In this document: positions 44,246 to 54,134 of the stretch, piece after piece
Numbering within the stretch: position 1 is the first letter of the stretch
Layout of the letters: the number at the start of each line of letters is the position of its first letter
NCBI RefSeq assembly: GCF_000499845.2
Contig: NC_023749.2
Coordinates: 31,800,041 to 31,864,040, forward strand
DNA from: Phaseolus vulgaris
Taxonomy: Eukaryota; Streptophyta; Magnoliopsida; Fabales; Fabaceae
DNA length: 64,000 bases
Direction: 5' to 3'
Translations under genes and position numbers: made by a program
Notes under the pieces: model-generated
Told to the model about the DNA's origin: nothing
The model's input: only the letters and a program-made list of their open reading frames with translations
Database searches by the model: none

Positions 44246-45172
44246 ATGGCTCGTACGAAAACCACCGCGAATCCTCCTCCTTCATCACGAAACCCTCCAT
44301 CCCAAGCGCATAACTTACCACGAGCATCCGGTGCTCCTTCTTCCCAGGCTGAGAGGCCTGCAACCTCTCACCCTAATCTCACTCAGGCAACTCCACCAGT
44401 CGCCGGAGGAGCCTCCGTCGCCACACGAGACTACAAAAAGCTTTATCCGTGGGCCACCTCTGCTCTGCTGAAAGAAACCTCTTCCATAAACTCAACGTTG
44501 GGCGTGCACCGACTAAGGGAAGGGGACCAATCTGATCTTTCATTCCACAAGGAGCATGACAGCAAAATGGCCGTGCTGCCCTGCCACCCGGATGAACCAA
44601 TCTGTGCTGACGACAAAGCGAGCAACGGCGAGTTGTTCTGCTTTCTCTACGCGACGTTCTTCAAGAAGGTGAAGCTTCGACTTCCCTTCACTCGCTTCGA
44701 GAGGGAATTGCTAACTGAGCTCGACATCGCCCCCGCCCAGCTTCACCCCAACAGCTGGGCGTTCGTAAGGGCGTTCCAGATTATGTGCGCACACCTGGGA
44801 CTGCCAGCGTCGGTGGAAGTTTTGCTCTTCCTCTTTGAAGCTAAGAATCCAGGAGACCGCCTCTGGATTAGCCTGAACGGGATCGCTGGGAGGTCAATCC
44901 TCTCCATCTTCCAGCAATCTTACAAAGATTGGAAAGGAAAATTCATGAAGGTGTGCGCCAACGACCAAGATCCTTCCCTGCTCGACGGCTTCCCCTTGTA
45001 CTGGGTGCACAAGGGGAACAAAGACGCCAAAGAGAGCTTTAGGAGGCCCAGAAGTCCCGACAACATGGGCGAGCTAGACAAAGATCTATGCCTCTTCTGG
45101 AAGAGAGTAGCAGCCGCCAACATCACCTTTCCCACCTCCGCAATAATCTCCTTCGAGTTCCTCGAGGACTAA
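44246..45172 (+). CDS. Antisense gene exon 1: putative gypsy-type transposon domain protein
   Basis: ATG at 44246 (MARTKTTANPPPSS) is preferred over an in-frame ATG at 44207, which lies in the putative UTR intron. After a Pro/Ser/Ala-rich N terminus the domain reads LPFTRFERELLTELDIAPAQ, LHPNSWAFVRAFQIMCAHLG and LPASVEVLLFLFEAK, then WKGKFMKVC. This pattern matches what I know as the putative gypsy type transposon domain (PF04195), found in antisense ORFs of Grande-like Tat elements. The frame ends at TAA 45170-45172, but the same frame would continue through six codons to a GT donor at 45189 and join exon 2 in phase, so the TAA is probably a C to T change. Function is unknown. Confidence 0.75.
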   Translation: MARTKTTANPPPSSRNPPSQAHNLPRASGAPSSQAERPATSHPNLTQATPPVAGGASVATRDYKKLYPWATSALLKETSSINSTLGVHRLREGDQSDLSFHKEHDSKMAVLPCHPDEPICADDKASNGELFCFLYATFFKKVKLRLPFTRFERELLTELDIAPAQLHPNSWAFVRAFQIMCAHLGLPASVEVLLFLFEAKNPGDRLWISLNGIAGRSILSIFQQSYKDWKGKFMKVCANDQDPSLLDGFPLYWVHKGNKDAKESFRRPRSPDNMGELDKDLCLFWKRVAAANITFPTSAIISFEFLED

Positions 45173-45188
45173 CTCGAAGCTCACATAG

Positions 45189-45391
45189 GTTAGCACTTAC
45201 CTCGACATTTAGGTTTTCGTCTTGTGTTGGAATTGATTGTGCATCTCTGTTATCTACTATTGGGCGTCCTGCTTGTTGCGCACTGGACTTAGTTTTTAAT
45301 TCATGCACCATTTGTTTGCATCATTCGTACACGTACTCATACATTTTTGCTCTTGCTTTTGTGCTTACTTGTACATTCTTACCCTGTGCAG
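45189..45391 (+). other. Predicted intron of the antisense gene
   Basis: ATAG|GTTAGC at the left, CCCTGTGCAG|ACCTC at the right, T-rich interior (203 bp). Splicing keeps the frame, giving HI-DLMLGKGKLAEL across the junction. Confidence 0.65.
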
Positions 45392-46870
45392 ACCTCATGT
45401 TGGGCAAAGGCAAATTAGCTGAACTGAGGGCGCTCGCCCGAACTAATAAGTTGGCGACGGGTTCCCAAACCGTGCCCAACTCGGTAGTGGAGATCGCCGC
45501 TGCCCAGGGTAGATCGCCTCCTCAAGGCCCAGCTCCTCCAGAGACACTGCCCGCCCCTCTACGAAAAAAGCTCATCTTAAGGAAACCAAAGAGGAAAACT
45601 CCTCAAGTGGTTCAAGAAGATGAAGATGAGGATGATGAGGCGACTGAGGACGGCCTTGTCACCAAAAGGAAAAGGGTGGCACCTTCTTCACCACCCGCTC
45701 TCCCAACACCAACACCGCCCTCTCCCCCAGCTCCAACACCGCCCTCTACCCCAGCTCCAACACCGTCGGTCCAAGCAATACCCTTGGCAGCTGCGCTTCC
45801 TGCGGTTGAAGGCAACGAGCCCAACTTCATGGAAAACCCTCCTAGTGCCTCCACACCGTTCGTATCTGCTGGAGAGGGTCCTCCTTCAACTGCCTCAATC
45901 GCTGAAGCTGCACCAGGTGGGGATGAAGGCGCTCACAACTCACTAATACTTATAACCGAGTCCCCCACTTCACCACCACGCCAGGAAGCCCCCCTTGCTC
46001 AACCAATTCAAGAGGGTGGTGGTGAGAGTCAGCACCAGGCTCCTTCGGCACCTCCACCAACAGCAGTTGCAAACCTTTCCCCCCTTGGTCAAAGAAGTCT
46101 GGGGGACTTTCACAGCCAAGCTAAAGATGATGGCAGAGGACCTTCCCTCAATCATAACCAAAGCTGTGAAGAGCTCCAACAAAAAGCTTCAGGATGAGAT
46201 CTCCATGCTCCAGGAGGAGAATCGCCTGATAAGGATCGAGGCGGAAAAGCTGTCTTGCAACCTGATGATGGCAGAGATCGATCACTCAAGGGTGGAGGAC
46301 GCCATGAGTGCCGAGTTGAGGGTTGCGCGCAAGGAGGCCTCCGATCTGCGCCAGAAACTGCACCTCCTAGCTCAAGAGAAAATCGAGCTGGAGAGCAAGC
46401 TGGTTCCTTACAGGCTTAAGGTGGCCAACTTGGAGGCATCGATGAAAGCGGATGCAACCAAGGTGGAGAACCTTGAGAAGAGATCGGCTGATCAGGAGGT
46501 TCTCCTTGGAAAGGTCGAGAGGGAGAGGGACGACGCCGTGGACGAGTTTGCCAAGGCTCGAGAGGAAAACGAGAAGATTGCTGCAGAGCTGGCCCAGGCA
46601 CGGGGCGAAGGCAAAAAGGTTGCTGACGACCTTGCTCAGGCTCGTGGGGAAATCGAAGAACTGAAGAAACGAGCTGATGAGCTGAAGCAGCAAACCGAGG
46701 GGCTCAAACAACAAAACGAAGAGCTTGAACTGAGCTCCGCCCAAGTCCTTGCCGTCGGATTCGACGCCGCCCTGGAGCAAGTCGCTTGCCAGTACCCCGA
46801 GCTCGACCTCTCCATGGTGTCGATATGTAATGAAGTGGTGGATGGGAAGATCGTGCCTTCTGAAGATTAG
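45392..46870 (+). pseudogene. Antisense gene exon 2: Pro-rich and coiled-coil region, one frameshift
   Basis: In the joined frame it encodes MLGKGKLAELRALARTNKLA, a basic segment (LRKKLILRKPKRKTP) that could act in nuclear localisation, an acidic EDEDEDDEATED run, and Pro-rich repeats (PTPPSPPAPTPPSTPAPTPS). A frame change occurs near 46077-46083 in a run of six C; after it the frame 45995-46870 gives a long coiled coil (LQDEISMLQEENRLIRIEAE to LKQQNEELELSSAQVLAVGF) ending at TAG 46868-46870. Hydrophobic heptads run over about 200 residues. The C-run indel may be a true lesion; a second intron is less likely. Confidence 0.72.
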
Positions 46871-48155
46871 TCGTCTCCCTCCATCACTTATTCCCTGGGA
46901 ACCAATGCTTGTTCCTTTTTGTACAAACTTTACCTGTAATAACTTTTTCTTTTCTTCTTATGCATTCGAACTGATACCACCTTTATTATAAATTTTTCTG
47001 CTTCCGCATATGGTCTCTCTGTTTACTTTTCTTTTCCTAGCAGAAACCGCTTAAACAAATTAACTTAGCGATTCTGCGGGCTCAATCGTTTACTTACTAC
47101 TTCAAACTCGAGCAAACTATCAACTTTCCAACGATGGCATTTTAATAACTTGTGAACTTAAGGCAACGAACTTCAGCGCGAAACTACTTACTAGACAGCA
47201 AGTTTCAATCCAACTGATAGTTTAAGATATAGTTCACCTGATCTGCTCCATCGAAATGGGCCCTTACTCTTGCCATCGCCTGAATTTCTTCTGATCGCCA
47301 TAGGGTCCCGGCGATGTAAGCCTCCTTTTACCTTCATAACTTGGCTATTGTTCCCTCATCTGGGGGTAGAGGCGCCTTTCGGATCCTTCTCTACCTCCCT
47401 GAGTTTCAGAACAATAAGCCGGATAGCTAGGCGTTCTCTTTGAACCTACCTTAGCCATCCTTTAAACTTCTTCCACCCTCCACACTGTACTTGAACTCGT
47501 TTGAGACGAGAAGGATTTTATCTTGCCTGAACTCGCTCGACGGCGAGAAGGTCTTTATCTTGCCTGAACTCGCTCGACGGCGAGAAGGTCTTTATCTTGC
47601 CTGAACTCGCTCGACGACGAGAAGGTCTTTATCTTGCTTGAACTCGCTCGACGGCGAGAAGGTCTTTATCTAGTGCCTCTACTTTGCCCAGGGATTACAT
47701 CTCCTCTTCCCTGGATGCACTGAGGACTTTTAACTTGTTCTCGCCTGCACTCGCACAAAGTCGAGGAGGACTTTAATCTCTTTCTCGCCTCAGGACGCGC
47801 GAGGGCGTTGAGGTCTTTTAAACGTTGCTGGTGCCTCCGATCGCCAAAAGACGATGAGGACTTTTAACTTTAACTGATGCCGCCAATCGTCGAAAAGCGA
47901 TGGGGACTTTAAAACTTTTAGAAAGCATGCAGCATATCTTCAAACTTGCCTTAAATCACATACGAGTGACAAGGTCTTTTTTCTAAAACTTTCGAAACAA
48001 CAAGCATGCAATCTTAGAAACTTTAAACTTTGAAAACTCTTCTTTATTGGGTGGCCTCATTAAAAACCCTCCTTAGGGAAAAAAGAGTGCCCCCTTCAAA
48101 CTGTTTTAATAGAAAGCTTGCAAACCTCTTCGTGTTTGTTTCTACTTACAAAGCT
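46871..48155 (-). other. Element C spacer between pol and antisense gene
   Basis: No protein coding. Contains the 37-bp hairpin array (47523-47671) and further degenerate hairpin units to about 47980, then CATTAAAAACCCTCCTTAGG at 48058, a block shared with element A near 29172. It separates convergent transcription of pol and the antisense gene. Confidence 0.75.
47523..47671 (-). repeat. 37-bp tandem repeats, four copies
   Basis: CTTGCCTGAACTCGCTCGAC + GGCGAGAAGGTCTTTAT, almost identical copies. CTCGC-TCGACG-GCGAG within each unit can pair. Looser hairpin units follow to 47980 (for example near 47750 and 47840). Confidence 0.88.
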
Positions 48156-51100
48156 TTAACTGTAATATAACTTGAGGTGTGTGGCGTTCCAAGTGCGAGG
48201 AATCGCCTCTCCTTCCAATGTTTCTAAGCGGTAGGCGCCGTTCCCGAGCGCCTCGGTTATTCTGAACGGTCCCGTCCACTTAGGCGACAATTTGTTCTGC
48301 ATTTCGTACTGGTGGGCCTTCCTCATCACCAGGTCGCCTTCTTTAAACTGCCTCGGCATCACCTTCGAGTTATACCTTCGTTCAATCCTCCTTTTCACTG
48401 CTTCGGCTTTTACTCTCGCCTCCTCCCTGACCTCATCCAGCAAATCCAGATTCAACCTTCTTTCCTCATTCGAGTCTTCCGCTACAAAGTTCTGGAATCT
48501 CGGTGAGCTCTCCTGGATTTCCACTGGAATCATTGCGTCGCATCCATAGACCAGGCTAAACGGGGTCTCATGGGTTCCTGACTGCTCGGTGGTGTGGTAC
48601 GCCCAAACTATGCGGGGTACCTCCTCAGCCCACGGTCCCTTGGCTTTCTCTAGCCTTCTCTTCAAGCCTCTTAGCAATACCCGATTGGCGGACTCTACTT
48701 GGCCATTTGTCTGAGGGTGCTCGACGGATGCAAATACTTGTTGAATTCCCACCTCTTTGCACAGCTTCTTCAACAGGTGACTTGCAAACTGAGTCCCGTT
48801 GTCTGACACCAGGCGCTTAGGCACACCAAACCGGCACACGATGTTTTTCCACACAAAGCTCTCGATCTTGTGTGCGGTGATCTGGGCTACTGGTTCTACT
48901 TCGATCCACTTGGTGAAATATTCAATTGCCACCACCAAGTACTTCATATGCCTGATCGCCAATGGGAAAGGTCCCAGAATGTCGATTCCCCACGTATGAA
49001 ACGGCCAAGGGCTGTAAATCGACTTTAACTCTTCTGGAGGCGCTTTGTGCCAATCGGCGTGCTGCTGACATTGCTTGCAACACTGTGCATATTTCTTGCA
49101 GTCCTCCCTCATTGTTGGCCAGTAGTAACCTGCACGGAGGGTTCTTGCGGCCAGAGCTCGACCCCCGACGTGACTTCCGCATATCCCTTCATGGAGCTCG
49201 GCCATAATTCTTGTACATTTCTCTCCGTGCACACATTCCAGGAGTGGGTGTGTGAACCCAAACCTATACAACTCGCCATCAATCATTGTGAACTTGTTGG
49301 AGTTCTTCTTTATCTTCCTAGCCTCCGTCGGATCCAGCGGGAGAAGGCCATCTGCCAGGCATCGCTGGTACTGTGTTATCCACGTGTCTGGCTCATGCGT
49401 AGCGCAGACCTGCGTCATGTTCACCCTCTCCCCCCGACATGCTCTTATTCTCGGCGATCTCAAGGTTTCCTGAGTCAAAGACCTGTGACTGCTCGCCGCT
49501 TTCTCTGTCGACTTGCTTATTTGAAGAACCAGGTGGTCTGCCACAAATGCCCTAGGCGTCTTCAGAGTTTCTTGGATTACCGTCCTCTGCCTACCCCCCT
49601 TGCCCGAACTGGCGAGCTTAGCTAGCAAGTCTGCTCGAGCATTCTGCTCTCTGGGCACATGTACCACTTCAAAGGAGACAAAGGAAACCTTCAATTCCTG
49701 CACGTACGCTAAATAAGCCGCCATTTGTGGATCCTTGGCTTGGAACTCGCCTGTTACTTGTCCCGTGACCAACAGCGAGTCACTCTTAGCCATCAGCACC
49801 CTAGCTCCCATCTCCTTGGCCAGCAAGATTCCGGCGATCAGCGCCTCATATTCTGCTTGATTGTTGCTGGCTTTGAAGGCAAACCTCAGGGACTGTTCAA
49901 TCAGAACACCGTTGGACCCTTCCAGGATGACTCCAGCACCGCTACCCTGCTGGTTCGACGATCCGTCCACCGAAAGTACCCAACGAAAATCGTCCCCCTC
50001 AACTCGTGCTGCTTCCGATGAGAGCTCGACCACGAAATCAGCGAAAATCTGCCCCTTGATCGGACCTCGGGGCTCATACTTGATGTCGAACTCCGACAGC
50101 TCCACCGCCCATTTCACCATCCTCTCAGCCACATCAGGCTTCTTCAGAACTTTCTGGATAGGCAATTCGGTCATCACCAGTATTGTAAAACTATGAAAAT
50201 AGTGGCGCAACCTGCTCGCCGAAAATACCACAGCCAGTGCAGCTTTCTCCAAGGCCTGATACCTCACCTCCGGGCCTTGCAACACCTTGCTGACGAAATA
50301 AATAGGCTTCTGAGCCTGGTCTTGGTCTTGGGCGAGCACCACACTCACCGCCCTCTCAGTCACAGCAAAGTACAACCTGAGAGGGGTTCCCACCAACGGT
50401 TTGCACAAAACCGGCGGGCTCGCCAGGTACTCTTTAAGCTTGACGAAGGCCTCTTCACACTCCTTCGTCCAGGTAAACTTATTGTTCCGCCTTAAACACT
50501 GAAAGTACGAATGGCCTTTCTCTCCGCTAGCCGATACGAAACGAGACAGGGCGGCCATCCGACCTGTAAGTTGCTGCACCTCCTTCACGGTAGCCGGGCT
50601 CCTCATCGCCAAGATGGCAGTACACTTATCAGGATTGGCCTCTATTCCTCTTTCAGTTAAGAGGAATCCCAAGAACTTCCCTGCCTCCATGCCAAAAATG
50701 CACTTCTCGGGGTTCAGCTTTAACCTGAACTTGGTGATTGTGGTGAACAACTCCTCCTGGTCTGCAACGTGCTTGCTCTTCTCCGGCGAGGTCACGACCA
50801 TATCATCCACGTACGCTTGCACATTCCTTCCCAGCATTGGTGCAAGTACCCTATCCATCAATCTTTGGTACGTGGCCCCCGCGTTCTTCAGCCCGAAGGG
50901 CATCACCTTGTAGCAGTAGCACGATCTCTCGGTCATGAATGCGGTCTTCTCTTCATCCATGGGATGCATCTTTATCTGGTTGTACCCCGAGAAGGCGTCC
51001 AGGAAACTCAGCAACTTGCACCTTGCAGCACTGTCGACCAGGGCGTCTATGCTTGGCAAAGGATACGAATCCTTTGGGCAAGCCTTGTTCAGGTCAGTGA

Positions 51101-51623
51101 AATCGACGCACATGCGCCACTTCCCATTGCTTTTCTTCACCAGCACGACATTGGCCAACCACTCAGGGTACTGGACTTCCCTGATATGGCCTGCAGCGAG
51201 GAGCTTCTGTGTTTCATCCCTGATCGCCTGCCTTCTCTCCTCGTTAAACTTCCTTCGTCTCTGTCGCACTGGTCTGACCTGGTTGTCCATTGCTAGATGG
51301 TGGCACAAGAAGTTGGGGTCGATTCCCGGCATGTCTGAAGCAGACCATGCAAAAGCATCCAGATGCCGCTCTATCACCTTGGCGATCTGGTCTTGGAGCT
51401 CAGCCTCCAAGGATCTTCCCAGCTTGAAGATCTTTCCCCCGATCTCCCTTTCGAGCCACTCCTCGACGGGTTTGGGTCTAGCTTCCCTGGCGATCACCGC
51501 CCTGGCGATTCCCAGTTCCCTCGCTTCCTCTGGGCGGTTCCTCGCCTCTTCTTCCCGATCGGCGTTCTCTCCCTCAACCTCAGCATCCAGCATGGTGACA
51601 TCGCCTCCGGCTGCCACTTCCAT
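48156..51623 (-). CDS. pol: Element C Pol: RT, RNase H, aRNase H, integrase (1155 residues)
   Basis: Copies the element RNA into DNA and inserts it. Residues 1-150: acidic linker. RT 150-345: WRMCVDFTDLNKACPKDSYP, FLDAFSGYNQI at 207-217 and YVDD at 271-274 are intact. First RNase H 410-530. A second, archaeal-type RNase H 545-675: Asp553 in SVDGSS, Glu591 in NNQAEYE, Asp614 in KSDS and Asp664 in ARADLL are all present; this domain marks the Tat lineage. Integrase: zinc finger His811-His818-Cys849-Cys852, core Asp881, Asp941 and Glu977. It ends RTWNATHLKLYYS at a stop. The Met start is formal: the frame is continuous with the protease frame upstream across one TGA (51641-51639). Confidence 0.93.
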   Translation of the reverse strand: MEVAAGGDVTMLDAEVEGENADREEEARNRPEEARELGIARAVIAREARPKPVEEWLEREIGGKIFKLGRSLEAELQDQIAKVIERHLDAFAWSASDMPGIDPNFLCHHLAMDNQVRPVRQRRRKFNEERRQAIRDETQKLLAAGHIREVQYPEWLANVVLVKKSNGKWRMCVDFTDLNKACPKDSYPLPSIDALVDSAARCKLLSFLDAFSGYNQIKMHPMDEEKTAFMTERSCYCYKVMPFGLKNAGATYQRLMDRVLAPMLGRNVQAYVDDMVVTSPEKSKHVADQEELFTTITKFRLKLNPEKCIFGMEAGKFLGFLLTERGIEANPDKCTAILAMRSPATVKEVQQLTGRMAALSRFVSASGEKGHSYFQCLRRNNKFTWTKECEEAFVKLKEYLASPPVLCKPLVGTPLRLYFAVTERAVSVVLAQDQDQAQKPIYFVSKVLQGPEVRYQALEKAALAVVFSASRLRHYFHSFTILVMTELPIQKVLKKPDVAERMVKWAVELSEFDIKYEPRGPIKGQIFADFVVELSSEAARVEGDDFRWVLSVDGSSNQQGSGAGVILEGSNGVLIEQSLRFAFKASNNQAEYEALIAGILLAKEMGARVLMAKSDSLLVTGQVTGEFQAKDPQMAAYLAYVQELKVSFVSFEVVHVPREQNARADLLAKLASSGKGGRQRTVIQETLKTPRAFVADHLVLQISKSTEKAASSHRSLTQETLRSPRIRACRGERVNMTQVCATHEPDTWITQYQRCLADGLLPLDPTEARKIKKNSNKFTMIDGELYRFGFTHPLLECVHGEKCTRIMAELHEGICGSHVGGRALAARTLRAGYYWPTMREDCKKYAQCCKQCQQHADWHKAPPEELKSIYSPWPFHTWGIDILGPFPLAIRHMKYLVVAIEYFTKWIEVEPVAQITAHKIESFVWKNIVCRFGVPKRLVSDNGTQFASHLLKKLCKEVGIQQVFASVEHPQTNGQVESANRVLLRGLKRRLEKAKGPWAEEVPRIVWAYHTTEQSGTHETPFSLVYGCDAMIPVEIQESSPRFQNFVAEDSNEERRLNLDLLDEVREEARVKAEAVKRRIERRYNSKVMPRQFKEGDLVMRKAHQYEMQNKLSPKWTGPFRITEALGNGAYRLETLEGEAIPRTWNATHLKLYYS

Positions 51624-51638
51624 CGCCGCATCAACAAC

Positions 51639-51968
51639 TCACCATTCTGTGGGCTTGGGCTTCACACCGGGAGGCGGCGTCGTTGTGATGTAACTTACTG
51701 ACCTCTTGTTTTTTAGGCTATTCTCATAGCACTTCTTCGCTTCCTTCTGGTCAGATTTGATGGTGATCACCACCCCCTCCATCGACGGCAACTTCACCTT
51801 CATGTGCCTGGTTGAGGGCACAGCTCCTATTCTGTTGAGTGTTGGTCTTCCCAACAGAATGTTATATGCTGAGGGAGCATTCACGACGAGGTACTTGATT
51901 TTCTCCGTCCTCGAGCCCGCCTCATCCGTGAATGTAGTTCTTAATTCTATGTACCCCCTGACCTCCAC
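51639..51968 (-). pseudogene. pr: Element C protease C-terminal half, between two in-frame stops
   Basis: Encodes VEVRGYIELRTTFTDEAG, KIKYLVVNAPSAYNILLGRP and ITIKSDQKEAKKCYEN. It is in the same frame as the gag frame before it (stop TAG at 51971-51969) and Pol after it (stop TGA at 51641-51639). Both stops fit single C to T or G to A changes. The protease active-site block itself is in the gag frame. Confidence 0.85.
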
Positions 51969-53594
51969 CTAATCGCCAACAAGCCCATACAAGCACCCTC
52001 CATATGGCCTCAGCTGGTCGAGAGGCAATTGCAGCTGCGTGAAAGTCGGCCAGAACATCACATCTGCCGAGCTTCCTTGGTCCACCAGTACCCGGTGGAC
52101 CTTCCTTCCCGCCGTGACAAGCGAGATAACTATGAGATTGTTGTCATGAGGCACAACGTCCCCGGGATCTTCTCTTGTGAACGTAATGTCCACATCTGGA
52201 GAGTGATCCTCGAACATGTCCACCGTCATCACAGACCTTGCATATTTCTTCCTCTGTGACGCGGTGCATCCACCACCCGAAAAACCCCCAGCGATGGTCT
52301 GGATCTCTCCATGAGTGGGCATCTCATGCTGCTGAGCCTCACCACCCGTCGGCTGGGAGCTCGACGCGCCCCCCGTCCTCCTGTCCAGCAGGTAATCATT
52401 CAAGAAACCGCTCTTGACCAGGTCGTCGAGCTGGTATCCCAGTGCCAAACACGAATCCACGGTGTGACCAAAACTCTGGTGGAACTCGCACCAGGCGTCT
52501 GGTTTTGGTCCTAACACCTTGTCGCCCACCTTCTCAGGTGCCTTGAGCCTGGCTGCTATGTTGGGGATGGCGATTAGATCCGCCAACCCCATGACAAACT
52601 TATGCTTTGGCGGGCGATTGTACTCCTTGGGGCGCCCTGGGCCCCTGCCCTTGTTTTTCCTTGGATCATAAGGATGGCGAGTCCTTTGATCCCTCTTGGT
52701 CGCCGCTGTCTCCAGCACCCTCTGTGGCTGGATCCTGGTCTGGGCACGTGGCCTAGCGGGGGCCACGCTCCCTCTCTTCTCGGCGACCTCACTCTCATCG
52801 GCGATGTGGGCCACCGCAAGTCGCCTAACCTCAGCAAACGTGGCGGGGTGAGCCCTGATCAGTGCCTCGCAGAAAGGTCCCGGCAGCACGCCCTTTTTGA
52901 AGGCGTATACCAACATCTCTTCGTCCTTGGCTGGCGAGCGGACCATCTGCGCTCCAAAGCGATTCAAGTAGTCCCTGAGGGACTCTCCCTGGTACTGCCT
53001 TATGTCGAACAGGTCATAAGACACCCTAGGTGGCGCCTTGTTCACTATGTACTGCTCGACGAAAAGCTTCGAAAACTGCTGGAAATCGGTTATGTGACCG
53101 GTAGGCAAGCTCACAAACCATTCCAACGCTGTTCCCTGGAGCGTGCTCACAAACATTTTGCAATACACAGCATCCGAGCCTCCTGACAGCATCATCTGCG
53201 TGTGGAACGTGGTGAGATGTGCCTCAGGGTCCTCCACGCCGGTGAAAGTAGCCTTCACGGGTACCACGCTCGCAGGGATAGGCGTGTCTGTGATCGCCTG
53301 AGCAAACGACATAGGGAAAACGCGAGGTGGCGACGACGGTGCGAACTCTTCAGCGACTGGGCGGCCTCTCTGCTCCTGAAGAGCTTGGCGCAACTCCTCA
53401 GTCACTTTGCTGAGCTCTTCATTCCTGGCCTGAGAGGCGACTAGGTCCTCATGCATCTTTGCTTGCTCTACGCGCGAGGCCTCCACATTCGCCTGCAGCG
53501 CACGCATGATCTCCATCATTTGCGCCATGGTCACGGCGCCTTCAGCAGCAACTGGCACAACTGGACTTAAACGGTTGCTTCTCATCTTTCTCAT
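51969..53594 (-). CDS. gag: Element C Gag and protease N-terminal half (541 residues)
   Basis: N-terminal helical part (EIMRALQANVEASRVEQAKM), capsid core at about 115-240 (VEDPEAHLTTFHTQMMLSGG, ALEWFVSLPTGHI, RQYQGESLRDYLNRF), an Arg-rich region, and WCEFHQSFGHTVDSC (about 385-400), the CxxxHxxxxHxxxxC zinc-binding motif of Tat Gag. Near the C terminus VHRVLVDQGSSADVMF is the protease active site with its catalytic Asp. Start at 53594 MRKMRSNRL; a second ATG three codons on is possible. The frame ends at the TAG described for the next part. Confidence 0.92.
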   Translation of the reverse strand: MRKMRSNRLSPVVPVAAEGAVTMAQMMEIMRALQANVEASRVEQAKMHEDLVASQARNEELSKVTEELRQALQEQRGRPVAEEFAPSSPPRVFPMSFAQAITDTPIPASVVPVKATFTGVEDPEAHLTTFHTQMMLSGGSDAVYCKMFVSTLQGTALEWFVSLPTGHITDFQQFSKLFVEQYIVNKAPPRVSYDLFDIRQYQGESLRDYLNRFGAQMVRSPAKDEEMLVYAFKKGVLPGPFCEALIRAHPATFAEVRRLAVAHIADESEVAEKRGSVAPARPRAQTRIQPQRVLETAATKRDQRTRHPYDPRKNKGRGPGRPKEYNRPPKHKFVMGLADLIAIPNIAARLKAPEKVGDKVLGPKPDAWCEFHQSFGHTVDSCLALGYQLDDLVKSGFLNDYLLDRRTGGASSSQPTGGEAQQHEMPTHGEIQTIAGGFSGGGCTASQRKKYARSVMTVDMFEDHSPDVDITFTREDPGDVVPHDNNLIVISLVTAGRKVHRVLVDQGSSADVMFWPTFTQLQLPLDQLRPYGGCLYGLVGD

Positions 53595-54114
53595 GAAAAC
53601 TCAGCAAACCAAAGTTCGATGAACAAAACCTCCTTCAGCAACGATTGATCCAGCAATCAACCGGTTAGAAACCCTCAAACTCTTTAAAACCTCCGCAAGC
53701 GCAACCGCAGCAGCACGCCGATAGACTCGGACGTCGAAAACTTCACGGAAACTCGCAACTTCACCACAAAACCACCGCTTCTCCAGCAAGCCCCCGATTC
53801 CCTAATCAGAAACGCAATCGAACGGAAAATGCACCGAACAACCGATTGAAAACCGCGCGAACAGCGAGAAACTCCAAGAAGACCGATCGAAAGCTTGAAC
53901 GAACGGTGGAAAACCTCACACTACCGATTAAAACCCAAACAAACGGCAGAGACCTCGATTTCACCGAACAAAACTCGAACGAACGGTGGGAAACTCGAAC
54001 TCACCGAACAAAAGCGTGAATGAACGGCGGGAAATGGTTGCACCAGCACACAACCACACAGAAACTGCGGAAACTCCAAGAACTCACGCTGTGGATGGGG
54101 ACAGGTTTTACACG
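53595..54114 (-). other. Element C 5' leader
   Basis: Between the primer site and gag; several repeats of the AACGGTGGGAAACTCGAACT / ACCGAACAAAAC type (about 53880-54030). No credible coding. Confidence 0.6.
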
Positions 54115-54134
54115 GCCCCACGGTGGGCCCCTGA
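54115..54134 (-). other. Element C primer-binding site
   Basis: Minus strand TCAGGGGCCCACCGTGGGGC directly after the LTR; shares CCCACCGTGGGGC with element A. Confidence 0.75.

Noticed and set aside
50193..51701. Several long + strand frames opposite element C pol
   Set aside because: They are shadows of a strong minus-strand coding region and follow its codon pattern; no domain of their own.
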